From an uncultured Bacteroidales bacterium (lineage in GTDB: Bacteria; Bacteroidota; Bacteroidia; Bacteroidales; F082): DNA of 41,774 nt. The position numbers were made by a program, and so were the translations under genes. The first letter of the stretch is position 1, and the number at the start of each line of letters is the position of its first letter. Location of the stretch: contig CALBNP010000097.1 of NCBI GenBank assembly GCA_937896505.1, positions 1 through 41,774 on the forward strand, written 5' to 3'. Positions 16,901 to 24,804 of the stretch are shown here, piece by piece. A model generated the notes under the pieces. It searched no databases, had not been told where the DNA came from, and worked only from the letters and a program-made list of their open reading frames with translations.

Positions 16901-17024
16901 GGGTCAACTTATCGAGGAAAAGAATACTGTGAACGATGTGGCCGTTTTCAACTTGAGCCAGTTCGACAACGGTGTCTATTTCATCAAGGTTGGCAATTCA
17001 ATCCAAAAAGTAGTTAAAATATAA
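13992..17024 (+). CDS. C10 family cysteine peptidase (streptopain/PrtT-like), T9SS-exported, paralogue 1
   Basis: 1010 residues. Signal peptide 1-20 (MKRHLLFLTIALLGVGIAQA). Residues about 21-145 form the Spi/SpeB-type inhibitory propeptide (VAKAQHLALSFAK..., FVIVAADDCVRPVLGYS). In the peptidase domain, Cys176 (GCVATAMAQVMKYW) and His316 (GGHAFVCDGY) are the catalytic pair, with FGWGG (333-337) after them. Then an Fn3-like unit (about 375-468), a Trp-rich 'CEWTV..FRGWRGG' module (470-575), four more Fn3-like units (about 576-930), and a T9SS type A sorting domain from 945 (KVYPNPTDGQ). It is probably autoprocessed and cell-surface attached or secreted, degrading host or dietary protein. It has its own promoter; the next paralogue starts 80 bases downstream. 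Confidence 0.93.
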   Translation: MKRHLLFLTIALLGVGIAQAKPIDVAKAQHLALSFAKHHSGFSRSADEAVLSFTLHGTNGMATMYAFNVDNGFVIVAADDCVRPVLGYSNEGRFDINNASDGLLYMLDELSQSVASAISRGQKPSNDVAIQWENLEKNGTMNSHRGVSVVEPLIKTKWNQDSPYNMYVPSGCPTGCVATAMAQVMKYWEWPLKGTGEHSYVCPPYGEQYANFGETTYDWANMTLTYGNQSTTEEREAVAVLMRHCGVAVDMMYETDGSGAYSGDVPAAVSNYFSYSEHTTYIPRSHTPEDWALLLKSNLNQNIPIYYSGQSTSGGHAFVCDGYDEDGLFHFNFGWGGASNSFIDIETENFEYSGSQAVVYDFVPDYLYVQMASAPESFQVDIDGDVSLVGHLSWVNPTETVTGEPMTEFDKILVRRNGKIVAELNGTPGQAMTYDDEVPFFDQFDYSVCAVKNELYGREAQVSAVFGPYCEWTVLMTSSDFRGWRGGGITVQNAAGTYIDFLTTTTSSAQMQHFQMALGNNNLYWSEPETSIASLSFKVKDAQNQVVYEYSGPSSGLEAGLLRTLNNSCGNTNACEAPFNLKASVDPENYRDVHLVWESNHQPEFGYCIYRDGYLFNMSHETEYVDYDTEIGGHSYYVTSLCTGGETENSNEYSVTAGESCDAPLDLYYQYLSSGKVQIHWAKPDNENVIGYTVWRKTLDTPYKRVKLCTTNNYKDNSAIEGEVYHYAVTATYEVPESCTSGYANDIFVPEQFFLLVDWSTQIGSLVVSDDDDVATLTWQPVFGVATYSILRDGQEIATTDYACRYVDENVTVGETYCYQIVANGNATNEYCVTIGEMSCPEPTNLAGVVEGNTAHISWTAPADGEPNYYKLTRINHAAGDVADEFETTVTHFDDAELPVEGIDRSYKVQAVYDNCESEYALAADGQDFVRLANIGVNEMGNAFKVYPNPTDGQIVVETKAAQVAIYNMMGQLIEEKNTVNDVAVFNLSQFDNGVYFIKVGNSIQKVVKI

Positions 17025-17049
17025 TGAGCGCAGTTTCGATATTTTCCAT

Positions 17050-17057
17050 TATCTTTG
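17050..17057 (+). promoter_or_regulatory. Candidate -7 element for second C10 peptidase (TATCTTTG)
   Basis: TATCTTTG lies 47 bases before ATG 17105, just after the first C10 gene. Identical in sequence to the box before the third paralogue. The -33 region is weak. Confidence 0.55.
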
Positions 17058-17104
17058 CGCTTTCAACAAACGATTTTTAATCAATATCAAACAATAATTA
17101 TTCA

Positions 17105-19387
17105 ATGAAAAGGTCATTATTTCTTGTGGCGGCATTGGCTTTATCTGCAATGCAAGCCATCGCATCACCAGTGAGCGTTAATCGCGCAGCTCAAATTGGT
17201 TTGAAGTTTGCTCAAAGTAACATGGCTTCGGCCCGTCAGGTTTCTGACCTGGACCTTGCTTACACACAAAAACTTGAAAATGGTAATGCAGCTCTTTATG
17301 TATTTGATTATGAAGGCGGTTTCGTGGTCGTTTCGGCAGACGATGTGGCTCAACCTATTCTTGGATTTTCCGAAGAAGGGAGTTTCGATTTGGCCAATAT
17401 CCCAGATGGACTGAATTACTATCTTGGCTACTATGCCCGTCAGATTGCCTATGCAGTCGAAAATGGCATGGTTGCCGATGAAGAAACCATTGCACAATGG
17501 CAACATGTTGAAAAAGATGGTTTTACCAACGATGTTCGCGGTACTCGCGATGCTGGTCCGTTCATTAATTTGAACTGGAATCAAGACAATCCTTACAATC
17601 GTCTTTGTCCTGTTCACAATTATGGTCCTGGCGGCCACGTTTATGTAGGTTGTGCCGCCGACGCAATGGCCATGATGATGAAATTCTGGAACTGGCCTGA
17701 CCATGGTGTGGGAAGCTATAGCTATACTCCTGAAGGTTTTCCTCAACAGTCAGCCGATTTCGAGAATACCTATTACGATTGGGACAATATGCCTAACTCC
17801 ATTTCCAATGGTTCGCCGGCTGCCCAAATCGAAGCCATCGCCCGATTGATGTGGCACTGCGGCATTTCCATCGACATGCAATATGGCTATGATGGCTCTG
17901 GTGCATATTCGGAAGATGTGCCTGGTGCCATCAAGAGCTATTTCCGTTATTGCAATGCCGCTACTCTCGAAAATCGTGACGATTATACGAAGACCGAATG
18001 GGAAGACATGCTGATAGAATCGTTCGACGAAGGCTTCCCTGTATATTATGCAGGAACTGAAGCCGAAGGAGGCGGACATGCCTTTGTCTGTGACGGCTAT
18101 CGCAGCAGCGACCGCAAGATGCGTTTCAACTGGGGATGGAGTGGAATGGGCAATGGCTATTACGCCATTGATGCATTGAATGTCCTAGGTAGCCAATTCA
18201 ATTATAACCAACGCGCTATCATCGACTTTCTGCCTGATTATGTCTATGACAATTTGATTCCTGCCGTTAATATGGAAATCGTCGCCGAAAATGCCAACTC
18301 TAAGACGAGTGTCATTAGCTGGACAAACCCAACAACCACATTGGTTGGCAACCCTATTGAAAATATCGAACAAGTCGTTTTGCTTCGTGATGGCCAACAA
18401 ATCTTCAGCCAAAACAATGTCACTCCTGGCGAACCAATGCAGTTTGAAGACCAAGTCAGCAACTTTGACTGCTACACCTATACCCTCTATTTCGTCAGCA
18501 ATGGCATCAAGGGCCGTTTCTCAAATCTGAAATACCAATATGGCCCGACTTGCACATGGAAAATCGTTGGTCAAACCACTAACTTCCAAGGCTGGAACGG
18601 TGGCAAGATTCAGATATTCAATTCCTACAATACTCTTCTCCAGGAGATGACCATGACATCCAATACACCTGTCAGCAACCAAATCGCCATGCCTGAAGGT
18701 AATGTCACTTTCAAATGGGTGGCTCCGGCTAGCAATGTGAGCAATTTGACCATCACCATCAAGAATTCGTCCAACCAAAGCGTTTACAACTACACGGGCG
18801 GTTCGAACAACGTTCCTGCAACACTCTATTCTGGCAATAACGACTGCGATGGCTGCCTGCCTCCAACCGATTTCTCAGCCGAATACATGTTTGAAGCAGG
18901 TGCATTTGGCGCACAACTGACCTGGACTTACGACGAAGACCCACAATCGTTCAAGGTGTATCGTAGTACGAATGGCGCTGATTACGAATGTGTCGCTACT
19001 GTTGATAAGACCGAACGCCAATATTTCGACGAAGTGGAAGCTGGCACCTATTATTATAAGGTTACTGCTTACCGTAGCTATTGCGAATCGACACCAGCGT
19101 GGACTTCGGGTGGCTCCGACTTTGTGTTGATTGAAGTCACTTCGGTTCAGGAAGATGGCGAAGGCTTTAGCGTGTATCCAAATCCAGCTAACACCACAAT
19201 GAGCGTTGCTGCACAAGGTCTTAGCCAAGTCACCATTTTCAATATGCTGGGCCAAATGGTCTATACCGAAAATTGCAGTGCCGACGGTGTTGTCATTAGC
19301 ACTTCCAACTTTGTTTCAGGTGTTTATACCATCAGCATCAAGAGCGCTTGCGGCACCACCTCAAAACGTTTCACAGTGATGCATTAA
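17105..19387 (+). CDS. C10 family cysteine peptidase, T9SS-exported, paralogue 2 (divergent Cys motif)
   Basis: 760 residues with signal peptide (about 1-20, ending AIA), SpeB-type propeptide (about 21-148), and peptidase domain with Cys183 and His325 (GGGHAFVCDGY). The sequence after the Cys is GCAADAMAMMMKFW, where paralogues have GCVATAMAQ or GCCATAMSQ, so the neighbourhood of the nucleophile has diverged. It continues with an Fn3-like unit (about 375-475), the 'CTWKIV..FQGWNGG' module, a single Fn3-like unit (about 595-680), and a T9SS sorting domain from about 690 (VYPNPANTTM). A strong terminator follows (19422-19448), so it is transcriptionally separate from paralogue 3. Confidence 0.92.
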   Translation: MKRSLFLVAALALSAMQAIASPVSVNRAAQIGLKFAQSNMASARQVSDLDLAYTQKLENGNAALYVFDYEGGFVVVSADDVAQPILGFSEEGSFDLANIPDGLNYYLGYYARQIAYAVENGMVADEETIAQWQHVEKDGFTNDVRGTRDAGPFINLNWNQDNPYNRLCPVHNYGPGGHVYVGCAADAMAMMMKFWNWPDHGVGSYSYTPEGFPQQSADFENTYYDWDNMPNSISNGSPAAQIEAIARLMWHCGISIDMQYGYDGSGAYSEDVPGAIKSYFRYCNAATLENRDDYTKTEWEDMLIESFDEGFPVYYAGTEAEGGGHAFVCDGYRSSDRKMRFNWGWSGMGNGYYAIDALNVLGSQFNYNQRAIIDFLPDYVYDNLIPAVNMEIVAENANSKTSVISWTNPTTTLVGNPIENIEQVVLLRDGQQIFSQNNVTPGEPMQFEDQVSNFDCYTYTLYFVSNGIKGRFSNLKYQYGPTCTWKIVGQTTNFQGWNGGKIQIFNSYNTLLQEMTMTSNTPVSNQIAMPEGNVTFKWVAPASNVSNLTITIKNSSNQSVYNYTGGSNNVPATLYSGNNDCDGCLPPTDFSAEYMFEAGAFGAQLTWTYDEDPQSFKVYRSTNGADYECVATVDKTERQYFDEVEAGTYYYKVTAYRSYCESTPAWTSGGSDFVLIEVTSVQEDGEGFSVYPNPANTTMSVAAQGLSQVTIFNMLGQMVYTENCSADGVVISTSNFVSGVYTISIKSACGTTSKRFTVMH

Positions 19388-19421
19388 TCGTTTGGGAATT
19401 ATACGATTCCGTATATCGAAC

Positions 19422-19448
19422 AAGAGACCGACCGTGTCGGTCTCTTTT
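19422..19448 (+). terminator. Rho-independent terminator after C10 paralogue 2
   Basis: Perfect 11-bp stem AAGAGACCGAC / GTCGGTCTCTT with a 3-base loop and a T-run, 35 bases after the stop. Confidence 0.9.
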
Positions 19449-19503
19449 CGCTTTTGTTAGAGCCTATTTTCATATTTTTTTACGTTCTCTCCATATTTTT
19501 TCC

Positions 19504-19511
19504 TATCTTTG
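19504..19511 (+). promoter_or_regulatory. Candidate -7 element for third C10 peptidase (TATCTTTG)
   Basis: TATCTTTG lies 48 bases before ATG 19560. The same box and nearly the same distance occur before paralogue 2, suggesting a duplicated promoter. It also argues against the upstream in-frame start at 19509, which would overlap the box. Confidence 0.6.
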
Positions 19512-19559
19512 CAAACTTTAATTTTTGGAAAAATCTACAAAATCATTAAAATTACTACT

Positions 19560-22136
19560 ATGAAAAAGTATTTATTGACTCTACTCGCATTGGTTTTGTG
19601 CGCAGGTATGGTCCAGGCCAATCCTGTCAGCGTAAGCCAAGCCAAGTATGTCGGACAACAATTTGTCCAAGCTAAGTTCGAACAAGCCCGTCAAAGTCAA
19701 GACCTTACACTTGTCTATACAGGTGTTTCGCATCGTGGCGATGCTTGCTTCTATGTTTTCAATGTCGGTGAAACTGGTTTCGTCATGGTTTCGGCTGACG
19801 ACTTGTTCCGTCCTATAGTCGGTTATTCATCCGAAGGTGCTTTCGATGCTGAGAACATCAATCCTGAATTGAATTACATGCTGAACGAACTCATCGCTGG
19901 CCGTAGTGGTCGCACCGGTCAAGCTGCTCCAATGGTCAAGGCCGAATGGGATTTGGTGATGGCAAGTGGTAACCTAATTTCACGTAATGGTGGCCGTGCC
20001 GACACTTATCTCGTGCAGACCAAGTGGAATCAAGATTCACCATACAACTATTATGCACCTGCTGCTACTGGTGGTCCTGGTGGCCGTGCTTATGCTGGCT
20101 GCTGCGCTACTGCCATGTCGCAAGTCATGAAATTCTGGAATCACCCAACCCAAGGACAAGGTACACATAGCTACACTTATGCTGGCCATACCCACTCGGT
20201 TAACTTTGGCACCACCACATACGACTGGGAAAACATGCCTGCTTCAATCAATAACAACTCACCTCAAGAGCAAATAGAGGCTGTCGCCCTTCTCATGTAC
20301 CATTGCGGTGTTTCGGTCAACATGATGTTCGAAGGTGATGGCTCTGGTGCATATTCACAAGATGTGCCTCCAGCGATTTCTAATTATTTCCGCTACACCA
20401 ACCAGGCTGTTCTTCGTAATAGAGACAGTTACTCATACGCTAACTGGTCAAATATGCTGAAGGAACAGTTTGATATGGGGTGGCCTGTCTATTATCATGG
20501 TCAAGATCCTAACCCGGATGGCGGCGGTCATGCTTTCGTTTGCGATGGCTACAATGACGCAGACCTTTTCCACTTCAACTGGGGATGGAGCGGCAGCGGT
20601 GATGGATGGTTCGATTTCGACGCTATTGATTTCAATACCAGCGATGGCGCTCTCATCAACTTCGTTCCAACTGAGGTCTATAACAATACGGCTATGGCTC
20701 CCGTCAACCTTAATGTGGTCCCTGCCGACAATTACCAACTTTCGGCCACTATTTCTTGGACAAATCCTTCCAAAACCTTGAACAACACCAGCCTTTCGTC
20801 AATTGACCAAATCGTTGTCACACGTAATGGCGAAATTTTCTACACTGAAGATAATGTCACCCCAGGTGCATCGATGACCATTACTGACAATTCTGTCCCC
20901 CGTTTCGATAGCTTCAAATACTGTGTCTATGCAGTTTGCAACGGTAACCATGGCAAAGTCGTTTCAAAAGAAAATGTGAGTTTCGGTCCTGCTTGCGATT
21001 GGACATTCCTCGTCACTTCGAACTCGTTCCAGGGTTGGGCAGGTGGTGCTATTCATGTTTATAATGCTGCAGGAACAGAGTATGCATCGGTTACCACAAC
21101 ATCATCAAGCAGCAGTTCAATAATGAAATCTATTCCTCTTGGAAATGTTTCGTTTGCTTGGACTGCTCCAACTACCGAGATTGCAAATATGAGCTTTACC
21201 ATTAAGGATTCACAAAATTCCACCATTTATAGTTTCTCTGGTTCATCAAGTGACCTTGAAGAAGGCGTCTTCTTTATGACTAATAATGGTTGCGGCAACA
21301 CCCCTTCTGCAGAAGTTCCCGCTAATTTGTTCGCACTTCGCGACGAGGAAAATGCCAACAATATCAATGTTTCCTGGGAAGGTGTAAATAATCCTGGTTA
21401 TGGCTACAACATCTATCGCGATGGTTTGCTTTATCGATTGATTCCAGAAGCAACTTCGTTCGTTGATGAAAATACTACAATCGGCGGTCATTGCTACAAG
21501 GCAAGACTGCTCAGTGATGGAGGCGAAAGTGACATGTTTTCCAATGAATCGTGTGCTTCGTCTGGTGCTTGCTACGCACCTTCCAATCTTGATTTCGAAA
21601 CCACGGGCGCTACCTTCAAGATCAAACTGAAATGGGAAAAACCGCTCCCTTCTGATGGTCTCTCTGGTTACTACCTCTTTAGATCTACAGAAGAAAATGG
21701 AGAATATACCAGAATCAAGTCGATTAATGCAAACACGACCTCCTATACCGACAATACAGCTAACACAGAAGGCCACTATTACTATAAGCTCTACGCTATA
21801 TATCAAGACCTTGACTGCACATCTGCACCTGCTAACTGGATTGGCGATGCCAACCAATTCTTCCTCCATGTCTATTATTCACCAACCGAAGTGGAAGAAA
21901 ATGCTACTGCCAAAGCGTCACTTTATCCTAACCCAACCAACGACAGCTTCGTCGTTGAAGCCGAAGGCATGACCCACGTCACTGTTTTCAACATGGTTGG
22001 ACAAGTGGTTTACACAGCCGATTGCAATGCTGATGTGATGACTGTCAACCTCGGCAATGTCGAAGCAGGTATCTACATGGTTCGCGTTGAAACCGCCAAT
22101 GGCGAAGTCAATGGCCGCATCAATGTGATTAGATAA
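19560..22136 (+). CDS. C10 family cysteine peptidase, T9SS-exported, paralogue 3
   Basis: 858 residues from ATG 19560, where the signal peptide MKKYLLTLLALVLCAGMVQA begins. SpeB-type propeptide about 21-148; catalytic Cys181 in GCCATAMSQVMKFW (a second Cys follows at 182) and His324 in GGGHAFVCDGY; the expected FNWGWSG strand follows. Then an Fn3-like unit, the shared 'CDWTFLV..FQGWAGG' module, two Fn3-like units, and a T9SS sorting domain from about 788 (LYPNPTNDSF). It is closer to the family consensus around the Cys than paralogue 2. Flanked by terminators on both sides, so it is its own transcription unit. Confidence 0.93.
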   Translation: MKKYLLTLLALVLCAGMVQANPVSVSQAKYVGQQFVQAKFEQARQSQDLTLVYTGVSHRGDACFYVFNVGETGFVMVSADDLFRPIVGYSSEGAFDAENINPELNYMLNELIAGRSGRTGQAAPMVKAEWDLVMASGNLISRNGGRADTYLVQTKWNQDSPYNYYAPAATGGPGGRAYAGCCATAMSQVMKFWNHPTQGQGTHSYTYAGHTHSVNFGTTTYDWENMPASINNNSPQEQIEAVALLMYHCGVSVNMMFEGDGSGAYSQDVPPAISNYFRYTNQAVLRNRDSYSYANWSNMLKEQFDMGWPVYYHGQDPNPDGGGHAFVCDGYNDADLFHFNWGWSGSGDGWFDFDAIDFNTSDGALINFVPTEVYNNTAMAPVNLNVVPADNYQLSATISWTNPSKTLNNTSLSSIDQIVVTRNGEIFYTEDNVTPGASMTITDNSVPRFDSFKYCVYAVCNGNHGKVVSKENVSFGPACDWTFLVTSNSFQGWAGGAIHVYNAAGTEYASVTTTSSSSSSIMKSIPLGNVSFAWTAPTTEIANMSFTIKDSQNSTIYSFSGSSSDLEEGVFFMTNNGCGNTPSAEVPANLFALRDEENANNINVSWEGVNNPGYGYNIYRDGLLYRLIPEATSFVDENTTIGGHCYKARLLSDGGESDMFSNESCASSGACYAPSNLDFETTGATFKIKLKWEKPLPSDGLSGYYLFRSTEENGEYTRIKSINANTTSYTDNTANTEGHYYYKLYAIYQDLDCTSAPANWIGDANQFFLHVYYSPTEVEENATAKASLYPNPTNDSFVVEAEGMTHVTVFNMVGQVVYTADCNADVMTVNLGNVEAGIYMVRVETANGEVNGRINVIR

Positions 22137-22171
22137 CAACTTTTCCGACAGTTTTTTTGTTCAAATAAAGG

Positions 22172-22199
22172 AGAGACCGGCATCGTTCCGGTCTCTTTC
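22172..22199 (+). terminator. Terminator after C10 paralogue 3
   Basis: Stem AGAGACCGG / CCGGTCTCT with a 7-base loop, followed by a T-rich tail. Stem sequence is nearly the same as that after paralogue 2 (AGAGACCG), consistent with a duplicated gene-plus-terminator unit. Confidence 0.8.
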
Positions 22200-22248
22200 T
22201 TAAAATAGAAAATACTATTACATTATTACAATTAATAACTTTAAAAAA

Positions 22249-23361
22249 ATGAGAAAATTAGTATTTTGCTTAGTTGCCGTTCTGACTTTGGTAACTTTTG
22301 GTTGCAAGAAAAACGAAATCAAACCAACACATTTCCAAATCGAATCAGATGTGCAAGTTCTTGAAGGTCATGAAACATGTGGCCATGAAATAGCATTCGA
22401 TAATGATTTTGATGTAGTTAGAAATAAAATCGACCAAATCAGCACTGACGTGTCAAACAAGAATAGGGAAGAACTTATTCTGCAGGAAATGCGTACACTT
22501 GCTTCAAATCATAGCAATGGCTTGCTTTATGGCAAACTCATTCTTAGGGAAGTCAATAGTGAAAATGTCATTGTCAAGGAGCAAAGTGTTGAAGTTACAT
22601 TGGCACAGAATACTTATAAATACGTGTCTGGCGCTCTGGTGGGTGAGGATTCGGATTCATTCAAGAGTATTTTGAACCGTATTGTTGAAAGCTTGGATAA
22701 TAAACCAAACTTGACTGATGCTGAAGTGATTTCTCCAATCGATACACTCGTAGCAAGCTATTCTGATAAGTATCTTAGCGGAAATCTTGTCGTGAGCAAG
22801 TCAAACGATTCCGGTAAGACATTCACTGAAGTGAAAAAATGGGTTTTTGAACCAGGAATGCACTATCGTGTTAAAAATGAAGCAGGTAGTATTACTGGTT
22901 TTAGAAGAATCGTTGCTCCTTACCGTGCCATCGTGGCAAGAGTTGAAGGCATGAATTTCGCATCAGCTGAAGAAGCTACCCAATTTGTTAAAGACTCGAT
23001 TTGTGCAGTTTATAACAACCGTTGCCTCAAAGGAAAGTGTACACTGTTAAGTTCTACCGATGGCTTTGCTACATCGACAGTGTTGTTTGAATCCCAACTT
23101 GAGCGTCGTCCAATAATGAGAGGCTTTAGGATAAATGATGGAGATGGTGATATTTCGAATTTGAGAGAGGCTCTCTATGATAAAATGCTCGAGATGGAGG
23201 GAAATGGATTGTGCTATGCTGAGGAATCAACAGAAATGGTTGAAGTAATGAAGGAAGTTTGCAGACAGTATCCTGATGCTCGTGGTACTTTGCAAATTGT
23301 TGTTGTGAGAAATGATTCTGATCCACAAGTGGAATTGGAAATAGTACTTCCAGTTATTTGA
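22249..23361 (+). CDS. Unrecognised lipoprotein with four internal alpha/beta repeats
   Basis: 370 residues. N-terminus MRKLVFCLVAVLTLVTFGC is a lipoprotein signal with C19 as lipidation site. I do not recognise a named family. Four divergent repeats can be seen, each a helix followed by a beta segment of the form L-x-G-x-L-x-(V/L)-x-x-S-x-x: about 54-117 (LLYGKLILREV), 138-200 (YLSGNLVVSKS), 241-284 (CLKGKCTLLSST) and 303-368 (DARGTLQIVVV). It lies 112 bases after the third C10 gene beyond a terminator, so it is adjacent but not clearly co-transcribed. C10 peptidases of Bacteroides fragilis have lipoprotein inhibitors nearby, but this protein does not resemble the propeptide-like inhibitors, so that role is only a guess. 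Confidence 0.7.
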   Translation: MRKLVFCLVAVLTLVTFGCKKNEIKPTHFQIESDVQVLEGHETCGHEIAFDNDFDVVRNKIDQISTDVSNKNREELILQEMRTLASNHSNGLLYGKLILREVNSENVIVKEQSVEVTLAQNTYKYVSGALVGEDSDSFKSILNRIVESLDNKPNLTDAEVISPIDTLVASYSDKYLSGNLVVSKSNDSGKTFTEVKKWVFEPGMHYRVKNEAGSITGFRRIVAPYRAIVARVEGMNFASAEEATQFVKDSICAVYNNRCLKGKCTLLSSTDGFATSTVLFESQLERRPIMRGFRINDGDGDISNLREALYDKMLEMEGNGLCYAEESTEMVEVMKEVCRQYPDARGTLQIVVVRNDSDPQVELEIVLPVI

Positions 23362-23390
23362 TAGTGCATAACATAGAATTGCTACTATAC

Positions 23391-23430
23391 AAGAAGGTCG
23401 TTCCATTTGGAGCGACCTTCTTCATTTTTG
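23391..23430 (+). terminator. Strong terminator after the repeat lipoprotein (works on both strands)
   Basis: AAGAAGGTCGTTCC pairs with GGAGCGACCTTCTT (14 bp with one G-U) around a 4-base ATTT loop, followed by CATTTTTG. As an A-rich stretch precedes it, it may also end the minus-strand galactose operon. Confidence 0.85.
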
Positions 23431-23437
23431 TGTAGTA

Positions 23438-23510
23438 GAGACGCGCCTAGGCGCGTCTCGTTATTTTGTGATTTTATGTAATGTAGAGACGTGCCATGGC
23501 GCGTCTCTAC
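23438..23510. repeat. Two GTAGAGACG-type palindromes between convergent genes
   Basis: Perfect 22-bp palindrome at 23438-23459 (arm GAGACGCGCCT) and a 28-bp palindrome with one mismatch pair at 23483-23510 (arm GTAGAGACGTGCCA, other arm TGGCGCGTCTCTAC). They are related to each other and to the element at 3687-3713, and look like REP-type dispersed elements. They have no T-tract, so they are not ordinary terminators. Confidence 0.75.
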
Positions 23511-23517
23511 AATTTGT

Positions 23518-24789
23518 TTATTCTACAGGAATGTCCTTGTTTACGTTCTTCGAACCGATGAGGGCGTAGAAGAGCAAGAAGGCGAATCCTACGACAATCA
23601 CCCAATAACTGTTGATGCTACCAACCGAGTCGGCAATCCAGTTCTGGATGAATGGGATGATACCCCCACCGCAAACCAGGGCCATGAAAATGCCAGAGGC
23701 AGCAGGTGTGTATTTGCCAAGACCTTCAGCGGCGAGGTTGAAGATAGCGCCCCACATCACAGAGGTGCAAAGACCGCAAAGGGCAACAAACAACATGCTC
23801 AGAGGCACGACTTTCTCGCCCAACGAAATAGTGATTTCTTGTGGGATGAACATGATGCAAAGCACAAAGATGATGGCAATGATGGAAACGGTTGTCAGCA
23901 TGGCTTTTGACGAAACTTTGCCACCAATGGCACCGCCAATCAAGCGGCCACACATCATCAAGAACCAATACAGACCGATGATTGTTCCGGCAATAGCAGG
24001 ACCGATTGAGGCTTGACCTGACATGTAAATGTTTGCTGTGTTCGGGATGCCGACTTCAACGCCAACATAGAAGAAAATGGCGATGGCACCGAGAACGAAA
24101 TGGCGGAACGACATTGGACCATGAGGGTCTTTCTGAACGTTGCCGCTCAAACGGGCTGCTTTTTCATCAGCGGTTTCCATGTGAGGTTCTGGAATCTTGG
24201 TAATCATAATCACCACGAAAGCAACAGCAAAGATGGCCATGGCGATAATCATGGCAGGAGCGGCATCACCAACAGATGCGGTTTCGATGCTGCCACCAAT
24301 GAGCCAACCCAGAAGGATAGGAGCGAGAGTGCCACCTACCGAATTGCAGCTGCCGCCTAACTGGATGAGCTGGTTGCCTTTGTTGCCACCACCACCAAGG
24401 GTGTTCAGCATTGGATTGACGACGATGTTCAGCAGGCACATTGAGAAACCAGCAACGAATGCGCCTAAAACATAAACGCCAAAGCTTTCGGCATAACCTG
24501 AAATAAACTGAATGCCAACACCGATGAAACCGACGGTAACGGCCAATAACGAAGTGAATTTGTAGCCTTTACGCTTCAGAATGATACCCGCAGGGATGCC
24601 CATACATGCGTAAGCTATGAAGTTTGCCAAGGTGCCCAGTTGCGACAGGGCTTTTGATGCACCAAATTGATTTGTCACAATGACGCCCATCGAACCGGCA
24701 AAATTAGTTACGAAGGCAATCATGAAGAACAATAGAAACATCACGATAATCGGCACCGTGAAATTCTGTTTGTTTTCTGCTTTTTCCAT
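23518..24789 (-). CDS. Sugar MFS transporter (glucose/galactose/fucose permease type)
   Basis: 423 residues with about 12 transmembrane helices, of the FHS (fucose-galactose-glucose:H+ symporter) branch of the major facilitator superfamily. Features: 'MGIPAGIILKRKGYK' after TM2 (cytoplasmic loop motif), 'GFSMCLLNIVVNPMLNTLGG' (the conserved N-P-M segment of this branch), and a cytosolic loop between halves. As the last gene of the cluster with GalM, nucleotidyltransferase and GalK, it most likely imports galactose. Its ATG is 15 bases after the galM stop. Confidence 0.88.
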   Translation of the reverse strand: MEKAENKQNFTVPIIVMFLLFFMIAFVTNFAGSMGVIVTNQFGASKALSQLGTLANFIAYACMGIPAGIILKRKGYKFTSLLAVTVGFIGVGIQFISGYAESFGVYVLGAFVAGFSMCLLNIVVNPMLNTLGGGGNKGNQLIQLGGSCNSVGGTLAPILLGWLIGGSIETASVGDAAPAMIIAMAIFAVAFVVIMITKIPEPHMETADEKAARLSGNVQKDPHGPMSFRHFVLGAIAIFFYVGVEVGIPNTANIYMSGQASIGPAIAGTIIGLYWFLMMCGRLIGGAIGGKVSSKAMLTTVSIIAIIFVLCIMFIPQEITISLGEKVVPLSMLFVALCGLCTSVMWGAIFNLAAEGLGKYTPAASGIFMALVCGGGIIPFIQNWIADSVGSINSYWVIVVGFAFLLFYALIGSKNVNKDIPVE

Positions 24790-24804
24790 AGTAAAGTGTT
24801 TTAG

